Of a stretch of 64,000 nucleotides of DNA, positions 43,927-56,317 are shown piece by piece (positions within the stretch are counted from its first letter, which is position 1; every line of letters begins with the position of its first letter). Under the pieces are notes generated by a model, which made no database searches, was not told where the DNA came from, and saw only the letters and a program-made list of their open reading frames with translations. The DNA comes from Flammula alnicola. Lineage: Eukaryota; Basidiomycota; Agaricomycetes; Agaricales; Strophariaceae. Location: the NCBI GenBank assembly GCA_015499995.1, contig JADNRV010000084.1, forward strand, positions 171,022 to 235,021, given 5' to 3'. A program made the position numbers and the translations under genes.

Positions 43927-44983
43927 TCAAGTGTTTCCTCGAATAGCCCAGAACGAAACATCGCGCTTAGTCCTTCTCACCGTTGCATCAAAGTGGAAAC
44001 AACCCTCGAAAATCTCCCTGAATTGCCCAGAATGAGTCGCCTTCTTCCAGAGTGGCCTCATTCTTATATCTCCGTTCGGAAGTCCTATCTCATTCTTGGG
44101 CATTCCACCGTAACGGACGGACAGGCGAGCCTCTATTCCAGGGACTCGTTTGGCACGGTCGTGGCGTCTGTAGCCTACGATCTGGCACTCCTTGACTTTT
44201 CTGACGTCGGTGACGGTGATGTCGGGGAGCTCTATCATCGGATCCAGGAGGAGGGTTGGGTAGAGTTTTCCCTGCGCCCCAGCCTGCTGGGTATCGGGAA
44301 TGGTAATGGCGGCAAGCTTGTCAGCAGGGTGTGCGAGGAGTGTTAGGAAGAGCCTCTCGGGATCTAGAGGACCTGCGTCTCCGAAATAAGCATCGGCGAG
44401 GTGATCAACGTCTATGGAGAACAAGTCGAATTGCCCGATAAGTTGCTTCATGTCGAACTCCGGGACGGGTGCTTTCCGTTTCGTGGGACTCATGCTCGAC
44501 GCTCGCGAAGACTGCTGCTCGACAGACCAGGGGTTAGCTTGCATGGGCATCTGTGGCGTGGCGGTGATGAACGTTAGCAAGCTGCAAGCAGGACAATATT
44601 TCACTGACCTTGAGTTCCAAATTAGGTCCTTCAGGAAACTCTCCCCGGATAATGGCCAAATACTTAGCAATGTGCTGAGCTTCCGGGTCAATAGGGACGG
44701 GAACATAGTCTACACATTTATACGTTTAGTTAGCCTTGAAACCTTTTGCAAAGAGGTTGTTATTAATCACATACCGTCTTCTCCCCTGGACTTAGGTGCC
44801 TGTGTGTAGTAGTTGGATGAAACTTCTCCTAGTACAGGCTTCGATGCATTATGACCATCCTTCTTATACACCATCCGCCGAGATGCGCTGCGATCTTTCT
44901 TTGGGGTTGAAGGCTAAGTGGCATTAATTTAACGGCTCAACGAGTGAAGATGAAGGGCGCACAGTACGTACCAGAACTTTCAT
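43927..44983 (-). CDS. Hypothetical basidiomycete protein, likely nuclear/cytoplasmic
   Basis: Four exons start at MKVL (ATG 44981-44983), which is followed at once by an intron (GTACGT). Exon 2 gives PSTPKKDRSASRRMVYKKDG. Exon 3 gives DYVPVPIDPEAQHIAKYLAI and GEFPEGPNLELK. The last exon starts MPMQANPWSVEQQSSRASSM and runs through KRKAPVPEFDMKQLIGQFDL to KLYPTLLLDPMIELPDITVT and RQFREIFEGCFHFD-type sequence before the TAA. The family is not recognised. Exon joins keep frame without error. The short coding first exon is worth confirming with RNA. Confidence 0.65.
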
Positions 44984-46075
44984 GGTATACGTAGTCGATA
45001 TAGTGTGTTGTAAACGTTTCAGGGGGAGATTTTTATTGATTGGAGCAACAAAAAATGGCTGGCTTTTAAACGATCTACTCGTCCCCTTTTGAAATACAAA
45101 GCCACAGGCTACAGCTTGAACAAAGTGGTGGCACTTTGAGAGATATATGAAGGGGCCATCCCCAGGGACCATGCACATTTATCTACACAATGTATATTGG
45201 CAAGCGACGTGACCTATTGGATTATCTCTGTAGTGTTCAGGTTTCTGTATTCTATTGTCTTTGTATAATGTGCCCAGGTGCTGTAGCTATCTCAGATTTC
45301 CAAGTTTGGAAATTATATCCATAAAGGACGCATGCCGCATACAAGCCGAGCGTCCCTTCTGCCGTTCAGACAATTAAACCAACTGCGTTCTTCATTGTGA
45401 GAGACCGAACTTATGTAAGTGTAATATGGACGCGCGTAAGCCGTAGCTTGAAACGTTATTGAAACGCGCTGTACCCCAGTATGAGATAAGACCGAGGCGA
45501 CTCATTTGCCAGTTCCAGGGTTAGCAACTTGCGCGTATCACCTGGTCCGGAACGGCCCAAAATTAAGAGACAGTTTGAAATGAATGTTATTGGCTGAATA
45601 GCTTCTAGGTGAAGCATTACGAACTTCCGATTACATATCTCGAAGATTAATTCAACTCTCAGTCCCTCGTGGATTATTGTTTCGAATCCTCGACTATTTA
45701 TCTCCTGCTCTTGGACGAATAAAAGAACAAAATTGAATTCTGAAAATCGCAGTGGATCTCATAGCGTAAATTCCGCAAGCTTGTACAACTCATCTAACTA
45801 TTATGAACGCCGCTGAATTATCCTGACTGCGCACCGCATACGAGGAAGCATTGGATGGGGTTCTTGCCTTGCCAAAAAAAATTCTAGAAGGATCGTTAAG
45901 TACGCAGGGAGGTGGACCGCATTTCTCCACCTTCAACTCTTTACTTCACATCACGCTTCTAGCTACTAATCAGATATGGGGATACGGTTCACTGGATAAT
46001 GTCGTAAGTATTCGTAGTATATTTCGTGAAGTATAAAAGGGCAATACTTGGTCGAGGGTTAAGCACCAATCGAAC
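44984..46075. other. Intergenic region, nothing recognised
   Basis: About 1.1 kb between divergent genes. A frame at 45851-46036 is open but has no recognisable content. No repeats or RNA genes are seen. Confidence 0.45.
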
Positions 46076-47146
46076 ATGCCCTTGAACGAGCCTGGAGGTC
46101 TTATAGGGAACCTTGGCGTTGCAGCAACATTCATTCTCATTTTTTGTCTTACTCCAATTCCCGAGGCCCACCCTATCAACCCAATCACGGTCGTGAAATT
46201 GCTTGTAGCGACCACGTTATCAATTCTACACCGCCTTACGTCCGGGGTGGGCATCGCAAATGCGGATCGAGCACACGCCTTGGATACGACGGCGCATGTA
46301 TCATTGAACGCGTCTACTAGCAATTCCGACGAGCGCACTGAGGTCGACATGGTAGAGCGTGCCCAGGTCCTGGTCCGCGCGGCAGCTGCTGAGCATCAGG
46401 GTGCTGCAGAGCTGGCAGCTGGGACTATTATCCGAGAGTGTATGGAGCAAGAAGCCACTGGAAGGGCCCTACCCGCCTTCGCGACTGATTGCGCTTTACG
46501 CATCGTCATCCATAATTTCCTACCATTCCATATTAGCCAAGAAAACTTAACCAGCATCGCTGCCCTCTTGACTTCCCATTCTACCCTTTCTCCGACGCTT
46601 TCCCTTCCTCTTCGACAGCACTTAGAACCTTTGTTCCCTGCAGGGCGAGGGCCCAAAGACCTCGATATCACATTTCACGCGATCCGTGTACTCAGGAACG
46701 ATATCCTTCGTAGCATCGTGGATCTCCACCGACTGACAGACGAAGGCAGTGATGCGCGAAGAGCGTCTGAGGCATCCCTTCCTCAAAGGTCAGAGGATAG
46801 TGTCACAAGGAACGCCATAGGACTGGCAAAGGCTGTGCTGAGGAACTTTAATTCCCTAGTAAACTCCCCTGAGCGAAGCCTCTTAGGAGTTCTGCAATGG
46901 TTTAGGCCAGAGTTTGTGGGTGGGGCCAATAGGGATGAAAGGGATGCAGAGAGGGGAAGAATTATTGGAAGCGATGGGGAGGAAGGCTACTTGAAATCCT
47001 TTGAGATGGAGATTACGCCCTGGGTAGTGCGTGCGAGATCGATTATACTCGGGGAGACAATAAAGCGTGGTGAGGTGACACCCCCGCCTCGCGGTGAGCG
47101 AAGCGGTAGCGTCGTTGGCGATGGTTGGATAATTAAAGCGAAGTAA
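46076..47146 (+). CDS. Hypothetical intronless protein, 356 residues
   Basis: One open frame runs from the ATG at 46076 to the TAA at 47144-47146. An N-terminal hydrophobic segment (LIGNLGVAATFILIFCLTPI) could be a signal anchor. The rest is soluble-looking and helical: ERAQVLVRAAAAEHQGAAEL, CALRIVIHNFLPFHISQENL, DLDITFHAIRVLRNDILRSI and RNAIGLAKAVLRNFNSLV. Codon use is normal for the window and the frame is not shadowed by a better one. I do not recognise a family. Confidence 0.6.
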   Translation: MPLNEPGGLIGNLGVAATFILIFCLTPIPEAHPINPITVVKLLVATTLSILHRLTSGVGIANADRAHALDTTAHVSLNASTSNSDERTEVDMVERAQVLVRAAAAEHQGAAELAAGTIIRECMEQEATGRALPAFATDCALRIVIHNFLPFHISQENLTSIAALLTSHSTLSPTLSLPLRQHLEPLFPAGRGPKDLDITFHAIRVLRNDILRSIVDLHRLTDEGSDARRASEASLPQRSEDSVTRNAIGLAKAVLRNFNSLVNSPERSLLGVLQWFRPEFVGGANRDERDAERGRIIGSDGEEGYLKSFEMEITPWVVRARSIILGETIKRGEVTPPPRGERSGSVVGDGWIIKAK

Positions 47147-47868
47147 AAACGGGTTAAGCGTTTTCAGTTGCATGGACACTGATCACGAAGCCGTTAGTGT
47201 AAAAAAGACTCAGCTTGACTTTTTCTTGGACTCATATGACTCGATTTAAATTTGTGTATGCAGTTTCTGCTACTTAGTTTCTGTAGAAGTTGAATAAACG
47301 TGATAGCTCAAATTATAGGCAAACACACTTATCTTTAGCGGAAGACCTGCTTCGGATCGGTATGGTACCTACGTGTTCAATGGTGCATACGCGGTAGAAC
47401 CAATGGTAATTTAATAGGTTATTGGTGATACGAACGCAAGATCGCCATCGATCGCCATATACAGCAGCCACGATGGCCGTAGCATGCTTCTAAGCAGTCA
47501 TGCTCAGGCATCGGGTGTCAGAGGCAGATATCTTTGCTTACAGGGCGAAGAGGATAGCGAAGGTTGGAAACAAAATGCAATTTGAAATCAATCTGGACGT
47601 TTAGGCGGATCCTTCCGGATCGCCTAAAAATGACCATTTATGGTCAACTTATGGTGGGCCTGTTCTCTCCCTGTATTTATACTCGAGTACGTCCCTCATA
47701 ATTCTATAATCATAACTTCAGTACATTATACTTCGATTATAAACTTCTGACCGAACCAGAGCTACCCCTCCCCAACATAACCATACTGCATTTCTACTCT
47801 TCCACGAAATGTGTCGAATAGTTATCTGAAAACAATTACTAGCCTGAGCGTACCGTAGAAAGTCCATA
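47147..47868. other. Convergent intergenic region with two adjacent hairpins
   Basis: This lies between the stop of the 46076-47146 gene and the stop of NAA35. Besides the hairpin pair at 47600-47646, nothing is recognised. Confidence 0.5.
47600..47646. repeat. Pair of adjacent palindromes
   Basis: TTTAGGCGGATCC and GGATCGCCTAAA form a near-perfect inverted repeat, followed directly by TGACCATTTATGGTCA, a perfect 7-bp stem with a 2-base loop. They lie between two converging genes, so roles in 3'-end formation or as the remains of a MITE are both possible. Confidence 0.6.
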
Positions 47869-50719
47869 TTACGCGGCAGTGCTCGCAGGAACGAGGCGGG
47901 GAAACCAAGGATGAAAGGCTGGGTCCCATTTCAGCGCTTTCGCATCGAACACGTCCATCTGCTCGGCCGATTGCGGAAGACCACTCAGATTATCGCAGAC
48001 AGAAAGCAAGTTGCGGGCAAGCTACGCAAGGTATAAATCAGAGGGTATTATAGGAAAGCATCCCACGAACCTGCATTCTGTCCTTGGCCCACAAGCCAGC
48101 CCATCCACCTGTATTATTAGAGTCAACGAGGCCAGTCAAAATCGATCGTGCCAGTGCGACGGGCTCTGCTGGGATTGGATCTCCGTTCTGATTGAAAAAA
48201 TGATCCTTTCTAGTCGATTTGAATAATAATATTACCAGGAAACGACATACCGTCAGAATTTCCCCACACGTTCGAATGAACTCGTGGAGCTCTGGCGGAG
48301 CAATGACAGGAGCCTCGTAAGCATCGTATTCTGCTCTGAAGGCCCATTTGTATCGACGGAAGAAATTTGGACGAGTTCGGTCCCAATCAAACGACATCAA
48401 TGGCATGGAAACCTAATTGAGGTCTGTTAGTCCTAGGCCCGTGTACAGCAAATATGGACGCACTAGAGATAATGCGGTGCATAGCGATTGCAGTGCAGTA
48501 AGAAATTGGATCTGGTATAACATCTCTCGATGAACCGGAGAGCCTAATCGAAAGTTATGAATAAGAAGTCCATGTAGAATGAAGAAAACGCAATACCTTC
48601 TTGTACCACATGCAATACATTGTCAAGGCAATTCAAGTGCGCGTCGATGACCTGGACAGCATACCAATACGCAAAGGATCTCTCTTCTTTTGCGTATAGT
48701 TCAAGCTGAAACCCTGATAATACAACTTCGCGGACGATGGAAAGTCGCCACAACAAAGCCACAACAGGGAGCTGAGTCATTAGGTGACCTCGTGGAAGGT
48801 CCTAAATTGCATAGATAAATTTCCACAAACTCAAAAAACAGAGACAAAATTACGCACTTCCACGTCAAGATTGTCTGTTATCTGCACAAGCGTATCGTAC
48901 AAACTATGCCATTCCATCAACGCCTTCATGAAGTGACGTCGTCTTCTTGGTGGATTATTCCATAATGCTCTGAAATGGGGTGTAATCAACTGAAGGCAAG
49001 GTTAGTACTGTGACACGGATCCTCGATGAGATTCGTACCTTATAAAGACTGCGCTCCACTCTCTTCATGGGTGGGTCCTCGCCACCCGTCCATCTATCGA
49101 CAACTGCTGCTCTTATTGAGTCATAATTCACGCCGATGGTCTCAACGAAAAAGCGGTTAATCATCCACTCGAAGGAATATTTGTTTAATAACAGAAATCC
49201 GTCATAAAATGTCGTCTTTAAACAAAGTTAGGCATAGATGAATGATTGAAACGGGAAGAAAGGCGGACCTGTGTCATTGATCGTAAATATGGCACACGGA
49301 GTGGCGGACCGGGTAACCACAACCTAAGGTTACCTACAACCTAAAGGCGAATTTAGGGTCAACCAGTGGCTGAGGAAGAATCGGTCGATATTCATACCTC
49401 CCATGTGCTTAGATCGTCAACAGTTTCAAGGAGCCCGACCTCATACAGTCCATCCAGAAAATAATTGAGGATCTTGCATGTTTGGTCGAAGGAGGGCGGC
49501 GGCACGACACGTATGGGTGTTGCCATTTGTAGTCTTCGACCAATATACGGGTCGAAAGCGAGCTGTGCAGGAGAGTCAGGCCCGATATCTATGGTAGGGT
49601 TGGCTTCCACGGTATGAAGGTAGTCCTTCGCAACGAAGACTAGTTTCTGGAATTCGAATCGGTCCTTGGTAGGGTCGGTACTCATGACTTGAATGAGAGT
49701 CTGAGAAGACGAGGTAATGACGAGGTAAGTTTAACGTTGGATACAGGTACGACAAATCGATAACGGACCTTGCGGAGAAGTAGTCTTGCGCGCAGCGCCG
49801 TTTTCCAACGTGTAGGTACTGCAAAGTTCAGAACCATCGGTTTTGTCAGAAAAAGAGGGACCGACCTTTCGTGGAATCAGAGAGCCAGTCTGCTGCTTCG
49901 TCGAGTTTCGAAACGACGAAAGGGACGGGCATACCCTCGAGGAGAGAGACTTCACATTTGTCGCTTTGCCAATCTTCTGTCTGTAAAAGTTTAGATGCAA
50001 GTATTTGAGAGAAACAAAATTGACGAACATCATAAGCCCCACCTCTTGCCAGTTCTCGCCATGCTAGGTCACAACATTTCAATAGGCCTTGAACGGCAGA
50101 TCTCAGAACGATTGTGACCAATTCAATAGGTCGAGAAGGGTCGTTTGCCAACGTTGATTGCGAGGGAATGACATCAGGGTCGATATCTGATAGATGGTGC
50201 ACATAGAGCAGGGTGTGGACTGTATGGGCGAGAAAGTTTCCAGCATGAAATTCCGTCTGTTAATCCAACGTATTAGATCGATGCAATGGACTGAAAGATG
50301 GCAAAAGGACCTCGTATGCCAAGGATCTGTCCAGAATCCAGCAGAGTTCTTCCGGTAAGAGCGGCGTCATGGGGTCGAAGGGCGGTCTGAGCTGTTCGTG
50401 AACGATGAGCCCGCTGTCCAGACGGGGTTCGCCGATCTGCAGAGGTGCAAAAGAGTTAGTTTGAGCTCTTTCAATGGTTGAATTAGACTGACCTCGAGGG
50501 CGCTCATGGATTCCTGCAGCGTAAAATTCTCCATGAAAAGAAGATTGTCAGGTTCCAGTTCTTTAAGAAACAAACAGAGCTTTTGGATCAATTCCATCGC
50601 GTTTAGATAGAGACCATTCGAAACCTACCAGCAGCCGCCTCGACGAAGAGGCTTGTCACGTCTTGGAAATCATACCCTGCGCCTGGTATCTCGCATTCGA
50701 TTGGGATAGCGGACGCCAT
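47869..50719 (-). CDS. MAK10: NAA35/MAK10, auxiliary subunit of the NatC N-acetyltransferase
   Basis: NAA35 anchors the catalytic NAA30 of the NatC complex, which acetylates N-terminal Met before hydrophobic residues. About a dozen exons are readable. The start is MASAIPIECEIPGAGYDFQD, then VTSLFVEAAAG, and the N-terminal family signature follows: FTLQESMSALE, IGEPRLDSG, PLLPEELCWILDRSLAYETE and FHAGNFLAHTVHTLLYVHHL. Middle exons include VQGLLKCCDLAWRELARG and TPIRVVPPPSFDQTCKILNY. C-terminal exons include WMINRFFVETIGVNYDSIRA, NVLHVVQE and MSFDWDRTRPNFFRRYKWAF; the protein ends LVPASTAA with TAA at 47869-47871. Length (about 750 residues) and order match the Mak10 family (PF04112). The gene is head-to-head with MSW1. 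Confidence 0.92.
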
Positions 50720-50858
50720 ATCCTTGGCCCTTATCAGACCAAGTTCAGGCGTTTAAACTGTTCTGGTTGGGTATAAAACATATTTACATTTCGGGCACAA
50801 CGACGCGTCCTGACTGAAAATGGAAGTGGCAGTGCAAAATGTCCTCTTTTCGCACACC
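50720..50858. promoter_or_regulatory. Short bidirectional promoter, NAA35 / MSW1
   Basis: Only about 140 bp (or 100 bp if the upstream MSW1 ATG is used) separates two divergent start codons, so both genes must be driven from this DNA. No TATA box is evident, which fits housekeeping promoters. Confidence 0.5.
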
Positions 50859-52242
<1,384 letters not shown>

Positions 52243-52576
52243 TGGCAAATCTACTTATATAAAGTAGTAAATACCTCGGTCGCTATGGAGTTAAATATAT
52301 TCCCCGGTGCTTTAAATCTATGACAGTAATACTGTTATTGCGCTTGCTTTTGACTTGAAGACGCTCTTTTCGAGTTTGGCAGGAGTCACTCGCGTGTCCA
52401 ATTCAGGGACGCGTTTATTAGGCAACCTCCTCTTCCTTACCGATCACTAACTCTGCTTGCAAACTGAACATCTATCACGTAACTCCCACTCACGAACCAC
52501 GGTCACCTTTTGAAACTGGTATTGCGTTTCTGATAGTTCTATTTGGACTAAAACGGCTTTCTTTCGCACTCTGACA
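52243..52576. other. Intergenic region MSW1-NTH1
   Basis: About 330 bp between two same-strand genes. It holds the 3' flank of MSW1 and the promoter of NTH1; no separate feature is visible. Confidence 0.5.
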
Positions 52577-53931
52577 ATGTCTGCAACTAAACGAACGGCG
52601 TCTACTCGAGTAACCAGACTGACTTCACGCGCCAGCGAATTCAACACCCAAGTGACTTTATTCGAAGCTGCGGATCTGGTTGAAGAGTCTCCTCGTCTGT
52701 CAAAGCGTGTCAAGACCGAGGTAAAGGCAGAAACTATTGCAGACTTGGAGGACCTAAAGGTCACTCCCGGCTCCACTCCAACGAAAACTTCGAGGCCAAC
52801 TGAACCTAGCAATGCCATCGCGTCTGGCTCGTCGACTCCCCTGAAACGCGACGTAAAGTCTCCCAAGAAAGTCAAAGCAGTACCTCAAACTTTGGATAAG
52901 CCGCACCCAGCACCACCGAATTGGAGAGAGACGTACGATACGATCAAGCAAATGCGGTCGCGTTTCGTGGCACCTGTCGACACTATGGGGTGCCAACAAG
53001 CTCAGGTAGAGGAGACGGATCCTAAAGTGAGCCATCGATGTTAAATTATTAGCACTGGACTTACTTTAGGAGTGCATGAACAGAACCGGAGATATGCCAC
53101 TCTCGTTGCTCTAATGCTCTCTTCACAAACCAAAGACGAAGTCATGAACGCAGCCGTGTCGAATCTCAGAAAGGCATTCGGTGGCAGCATATCTGTGGAG
53201 GGCATGATAGCAGCCGATGATTCAGTTATTTCGCAAGCTATCGCGAAAGTAGGATTTTGGAACAAAAAGACGCAGTTAGTTTTGGTCTCTTGTTCAGAAA
53301 CGACATTTTCGAAACATTCTATAGATATCTCAAACAAACTGCAATACGGTTACGCGACAATTTCGACTCGGATGTGCCCAAGACTGTGGATCAGCTTTGC
53401 TCATTGCCAGGAGTGGACCGAAGATGGCCTTTCTTGCACTCCAAATTGCGTGGGATGTGTAGGTTTAGATATTCTTGACCTGTCGAAGTTGGTTTAATGA
53501 GCAATCCTTGTCACAGGACTGACGGAATCGGCGTCGATGTTCATGTTCATAGGATTACAAACCTCCTAGGATGGCATAAACCACCCACAAAGCAACCAGA
53601 GCAGACCCGGTACGTTGCTGTGTTACAAATTTTGGCATATATTTACGAGTACTTTCGACATAGACTAAATTTACAATCATGGTTACCTAAAGAACTCTAC
53701 GGAGACATCAACCACATGCTAGTAGGATATGGACAGGTGATATGCCTTCCAGTCAGCCCTAGATGTGATGTCTGCGATTTGAGCACCAAGGGCATGTGTC
53801 CAAGTGCCCGGAAGGTGGACTCAAAGAACCGGAAGGCAATCGTTTTCACGTCAGTGCAAGAATCGCCTGCGAAAGTTGAAATTGCATTGGAGGGAGAAGT
53901 CGAAGAGAAGAAATTCTCCCCCAACTCATAA
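52577..53931 (+). CDS. NTH1: Endonuclease III homologue (DNA glycosylase/AP lyase)
   Basis: This enzyme starts base-excision repair of oxidised pyrimidines. Exons are 52577-53026, 53084-53274, 53325-53458, 53517-53609 and 53664-53931. A basic N-terminal region precedes APVDTMGCQQAQVEETDPK, joined to NRRYATLVALMLSSQTKDEV. The helix-hairpin-helix with the catalytic Lys should read LPGVGPKMAFLALQ. Here one base is missing at about 53412-53416 (GGAGT-GGACCG), so the frame shifts between LPGV and PKMAFLALQIAWD. The catalytic Asp is in GIGVDVHVHRITNLLGWHKP. The Fe-S cluster cysteines are CLPVSPRCDVCDLSTKGMC, spaced C-x6-C-x2-C-x7-C instead of the usual final x5. The gene is otherwise complete and the stop is 93 bp from that of THI20. 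Confidence 0.92.
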
Positions 53932-54024
53932 GCGTCACCACCTCGCCTTCTTTCTTAATGATTAGATATACCAGCACATCACTCTACTTCTCCGCCTACT
54001 TATGATCGATGTATCTTATCTTCT

Positions 54025-56122
54025 CTACTCTCTCAACTCCATAGCCATATCCCAAAATCCCTTTTCCAGTTTCGTACACCTTGTCCAAACCGTCTTCCAT
54101 TCCTTTAATCTCGCTTCAGATGGCGGATCAGCTGCTGCACAGGCCTCGACAGTTTCTTTGCCCTTCATTAGCCTTCGACATGGGAAAGGATATCGATCTA
54201 CGTACCTAGGCCTATCCGAACGGCACCCTGATACATCTCTCCAGAGTATTCTTCGATCCAGTGCTTGTACGGGTTTCCCTCCAACACGACCCAGGTGTTC
54301 GGTTCCGTGCTCTGTTTCGTTAACCACAGCCCGACCTCGCCATATCCGAGTAGGCATGCCATCAATGCCATGATCAGCTTCGTGGTATCGCCTTGCCGAA
54401 GAACCGTGAAACGCTACACACAACATACATATTGCGGAGCTTACCTTGCAGACCAATGTCCATAATATAAGCGCCATACGCGGAAGTCGCTGCGGATTCT
54501 GGAGTACTTTCTAGGTCTTCTTCTGTTATGCCGAACTTTGCGCAGAACGCTTTATGGTTTCCAATCTCGTACAGGACGTTGAGGATGGTCTGCGTTGAGC
54601 TTTCTATCAACCCAAAGGATGTCGATTTCGCCGCGAGAAGCCTTAGCGATGATTAAGTCTCTATTAACTAAAGAAGCTATTACGGACTCACGAATACGCT
54701 CGTGCATAGTATTTGAGGTAGTGGTAATCTTGCCTAAAGAGATTATAAATCCTTGATTGCAGCCAGCATTGGAATACTCACTTGATGAAGTGTACGAAAC
54801 ATTCCCGATCAAGTGTTCCCTTCCCAAGCTGTCGCACAAAGTCGTGTTCCACGTATTCTTTCCAACTTTTCTCCGCACTCCTGATGAGCATCTGCGTACA
54901 GGGATATAGGTTTGCCGCGGTCCGCCTGATCATAAACTTAGCATCAGAATAGTGTACTTCCAAGCACTTTGGAAAAATGCTGCTTACTGAGGAATCAGTG
55001 ACGGAGTTAGGTTGTGGAAATGATTTAAAGGACCGTGGCCTTTTCCGATAGGACTTGCAGCCTGAATCCCAAGATGGGTATACATCGTGGCGCTCTCGAC
55101 CGCTAGTTCAACTAGGCAGCGTTTTAGCTCATCATCTAGCGCCCTGGTTCTAGCGTAGGGACATACGGGAGGCTCCTTTGGCAAGCTCAGATGCAATCGC
55201 AGAGCTCAGCGTACAACCCGTGCCGTGTGTGCTGGAAGAGTCAATTCGGGGACGGACAAACATCGTCTTCTGTCGGGTTCGCTGATAGAGAATATCCACG
55301 ACGAGCTCCAACGTGTCATAATTCGGTGAATCCACCAGCAAAATTTCCATGTTTTCGCTAGGCAAGTTTTGCTTGATGAGCTTCACGTCTGCGAATTTTT
55401 CCTTCATCGCAATAACGTCTGGCATTCTCGTAGTGACATGACCACCCTTGAGAAGAACGGCCTCACATCCGACTGACATAAGGGTTTCTGCCGCGGTTAA
55501 CATGTCTTCCAGCCCTTTGATTGAGAATTCTTTCCCCATTTGCGACAGAAGTAGCTCAGCTTCCGACTTGTTTGGTGTGATCAGCGTGGAGATGGGGAAA
55601 AGTTCTGAGATCAGGACAGCCAAAGCGTCTGGATGCAGGAGGCTATGTCCGGAGGTGGAGACGCAAACTGGATCGCAGACCAAACGGGGCATTGAAGAGG
55701 CAGAAAGCGAGATTTTAGAACGTCGACGATGACTTTCGCAGCGTCCGCATCGTAGAGCATCCCTGTCTTGATTGCACGGACATCCAGATCATCTAGCACG
55801 GAATGTATCTGATTGAAATGGGCTCCAAGTCAGGTCGTAGCATAAAGGCGACGGAGCAGCAATCAATACCATACTTGCTTTTCCACAAACTCCGGAGGAC
55901 AAGCATGTACTCCTTGAACGCCGGTTGTATTCTGCGCTGTGAGCGCCGTGATTACGCTGGCTCCGTAGCACCCATGTGCAGCAAAGGTTTTTAGGTCAGC
56001 CTGTCGAATTTCAAGTAAAATTTTAGCCCTTGATCATTCACGTATGCACGTACTTGTATGCCGGCTCCCCCGCTGGAATCCGAGCCTGCAATAGTCAGCA
56101 CGACTTGGACTTTGTCCACCAT
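54025..56122 (-). CDS. THI20: THI20-type HMP/HMP-P kinase fused to TENA/THI-4 domain
   Basis: This bifunctional thiamine enzyme phosphorylates hydroxymethylpyrimidine and its phosphate, and carries a thiaminase-II-like C-terminal domain. The start [20 protein letters not shown] (ATG at 56120-56122) and [20 protein letters not shown] open the ribokinase-like domain. [36 protein letters not shown] and [18 protein letters not shown] complete it. The TENA part has [51 protein letters not shown] and [20 protein letters not shown]. About seven introns are inferred. One base appears to be missing near 55690-55719, between [10 protein letters not shown] and [10 protein letters not shown]; no splice signals fit there. 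The last intron ends GGCAAAG, giving [18 protein letters not shown]. Confidence 0.9.
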
Positions 56123-56317
56123 AGATTCTGATGAGACAAGGAAGTCAGGGCTTGGTCAGGGCAAAAGGTCTTATCATCGTCGGAGTCGGCGGACGGTGAT
56201 CGTGTTGACTTGTTTGGTAAGTTTTTTATGTATATGACGCATTGATGGCCGTACTTTCCATAACCAGTAACCGTTCATGATGTTTCGTACCTTGCATGAT
56301 TTACTCCAAAAAGCAGT

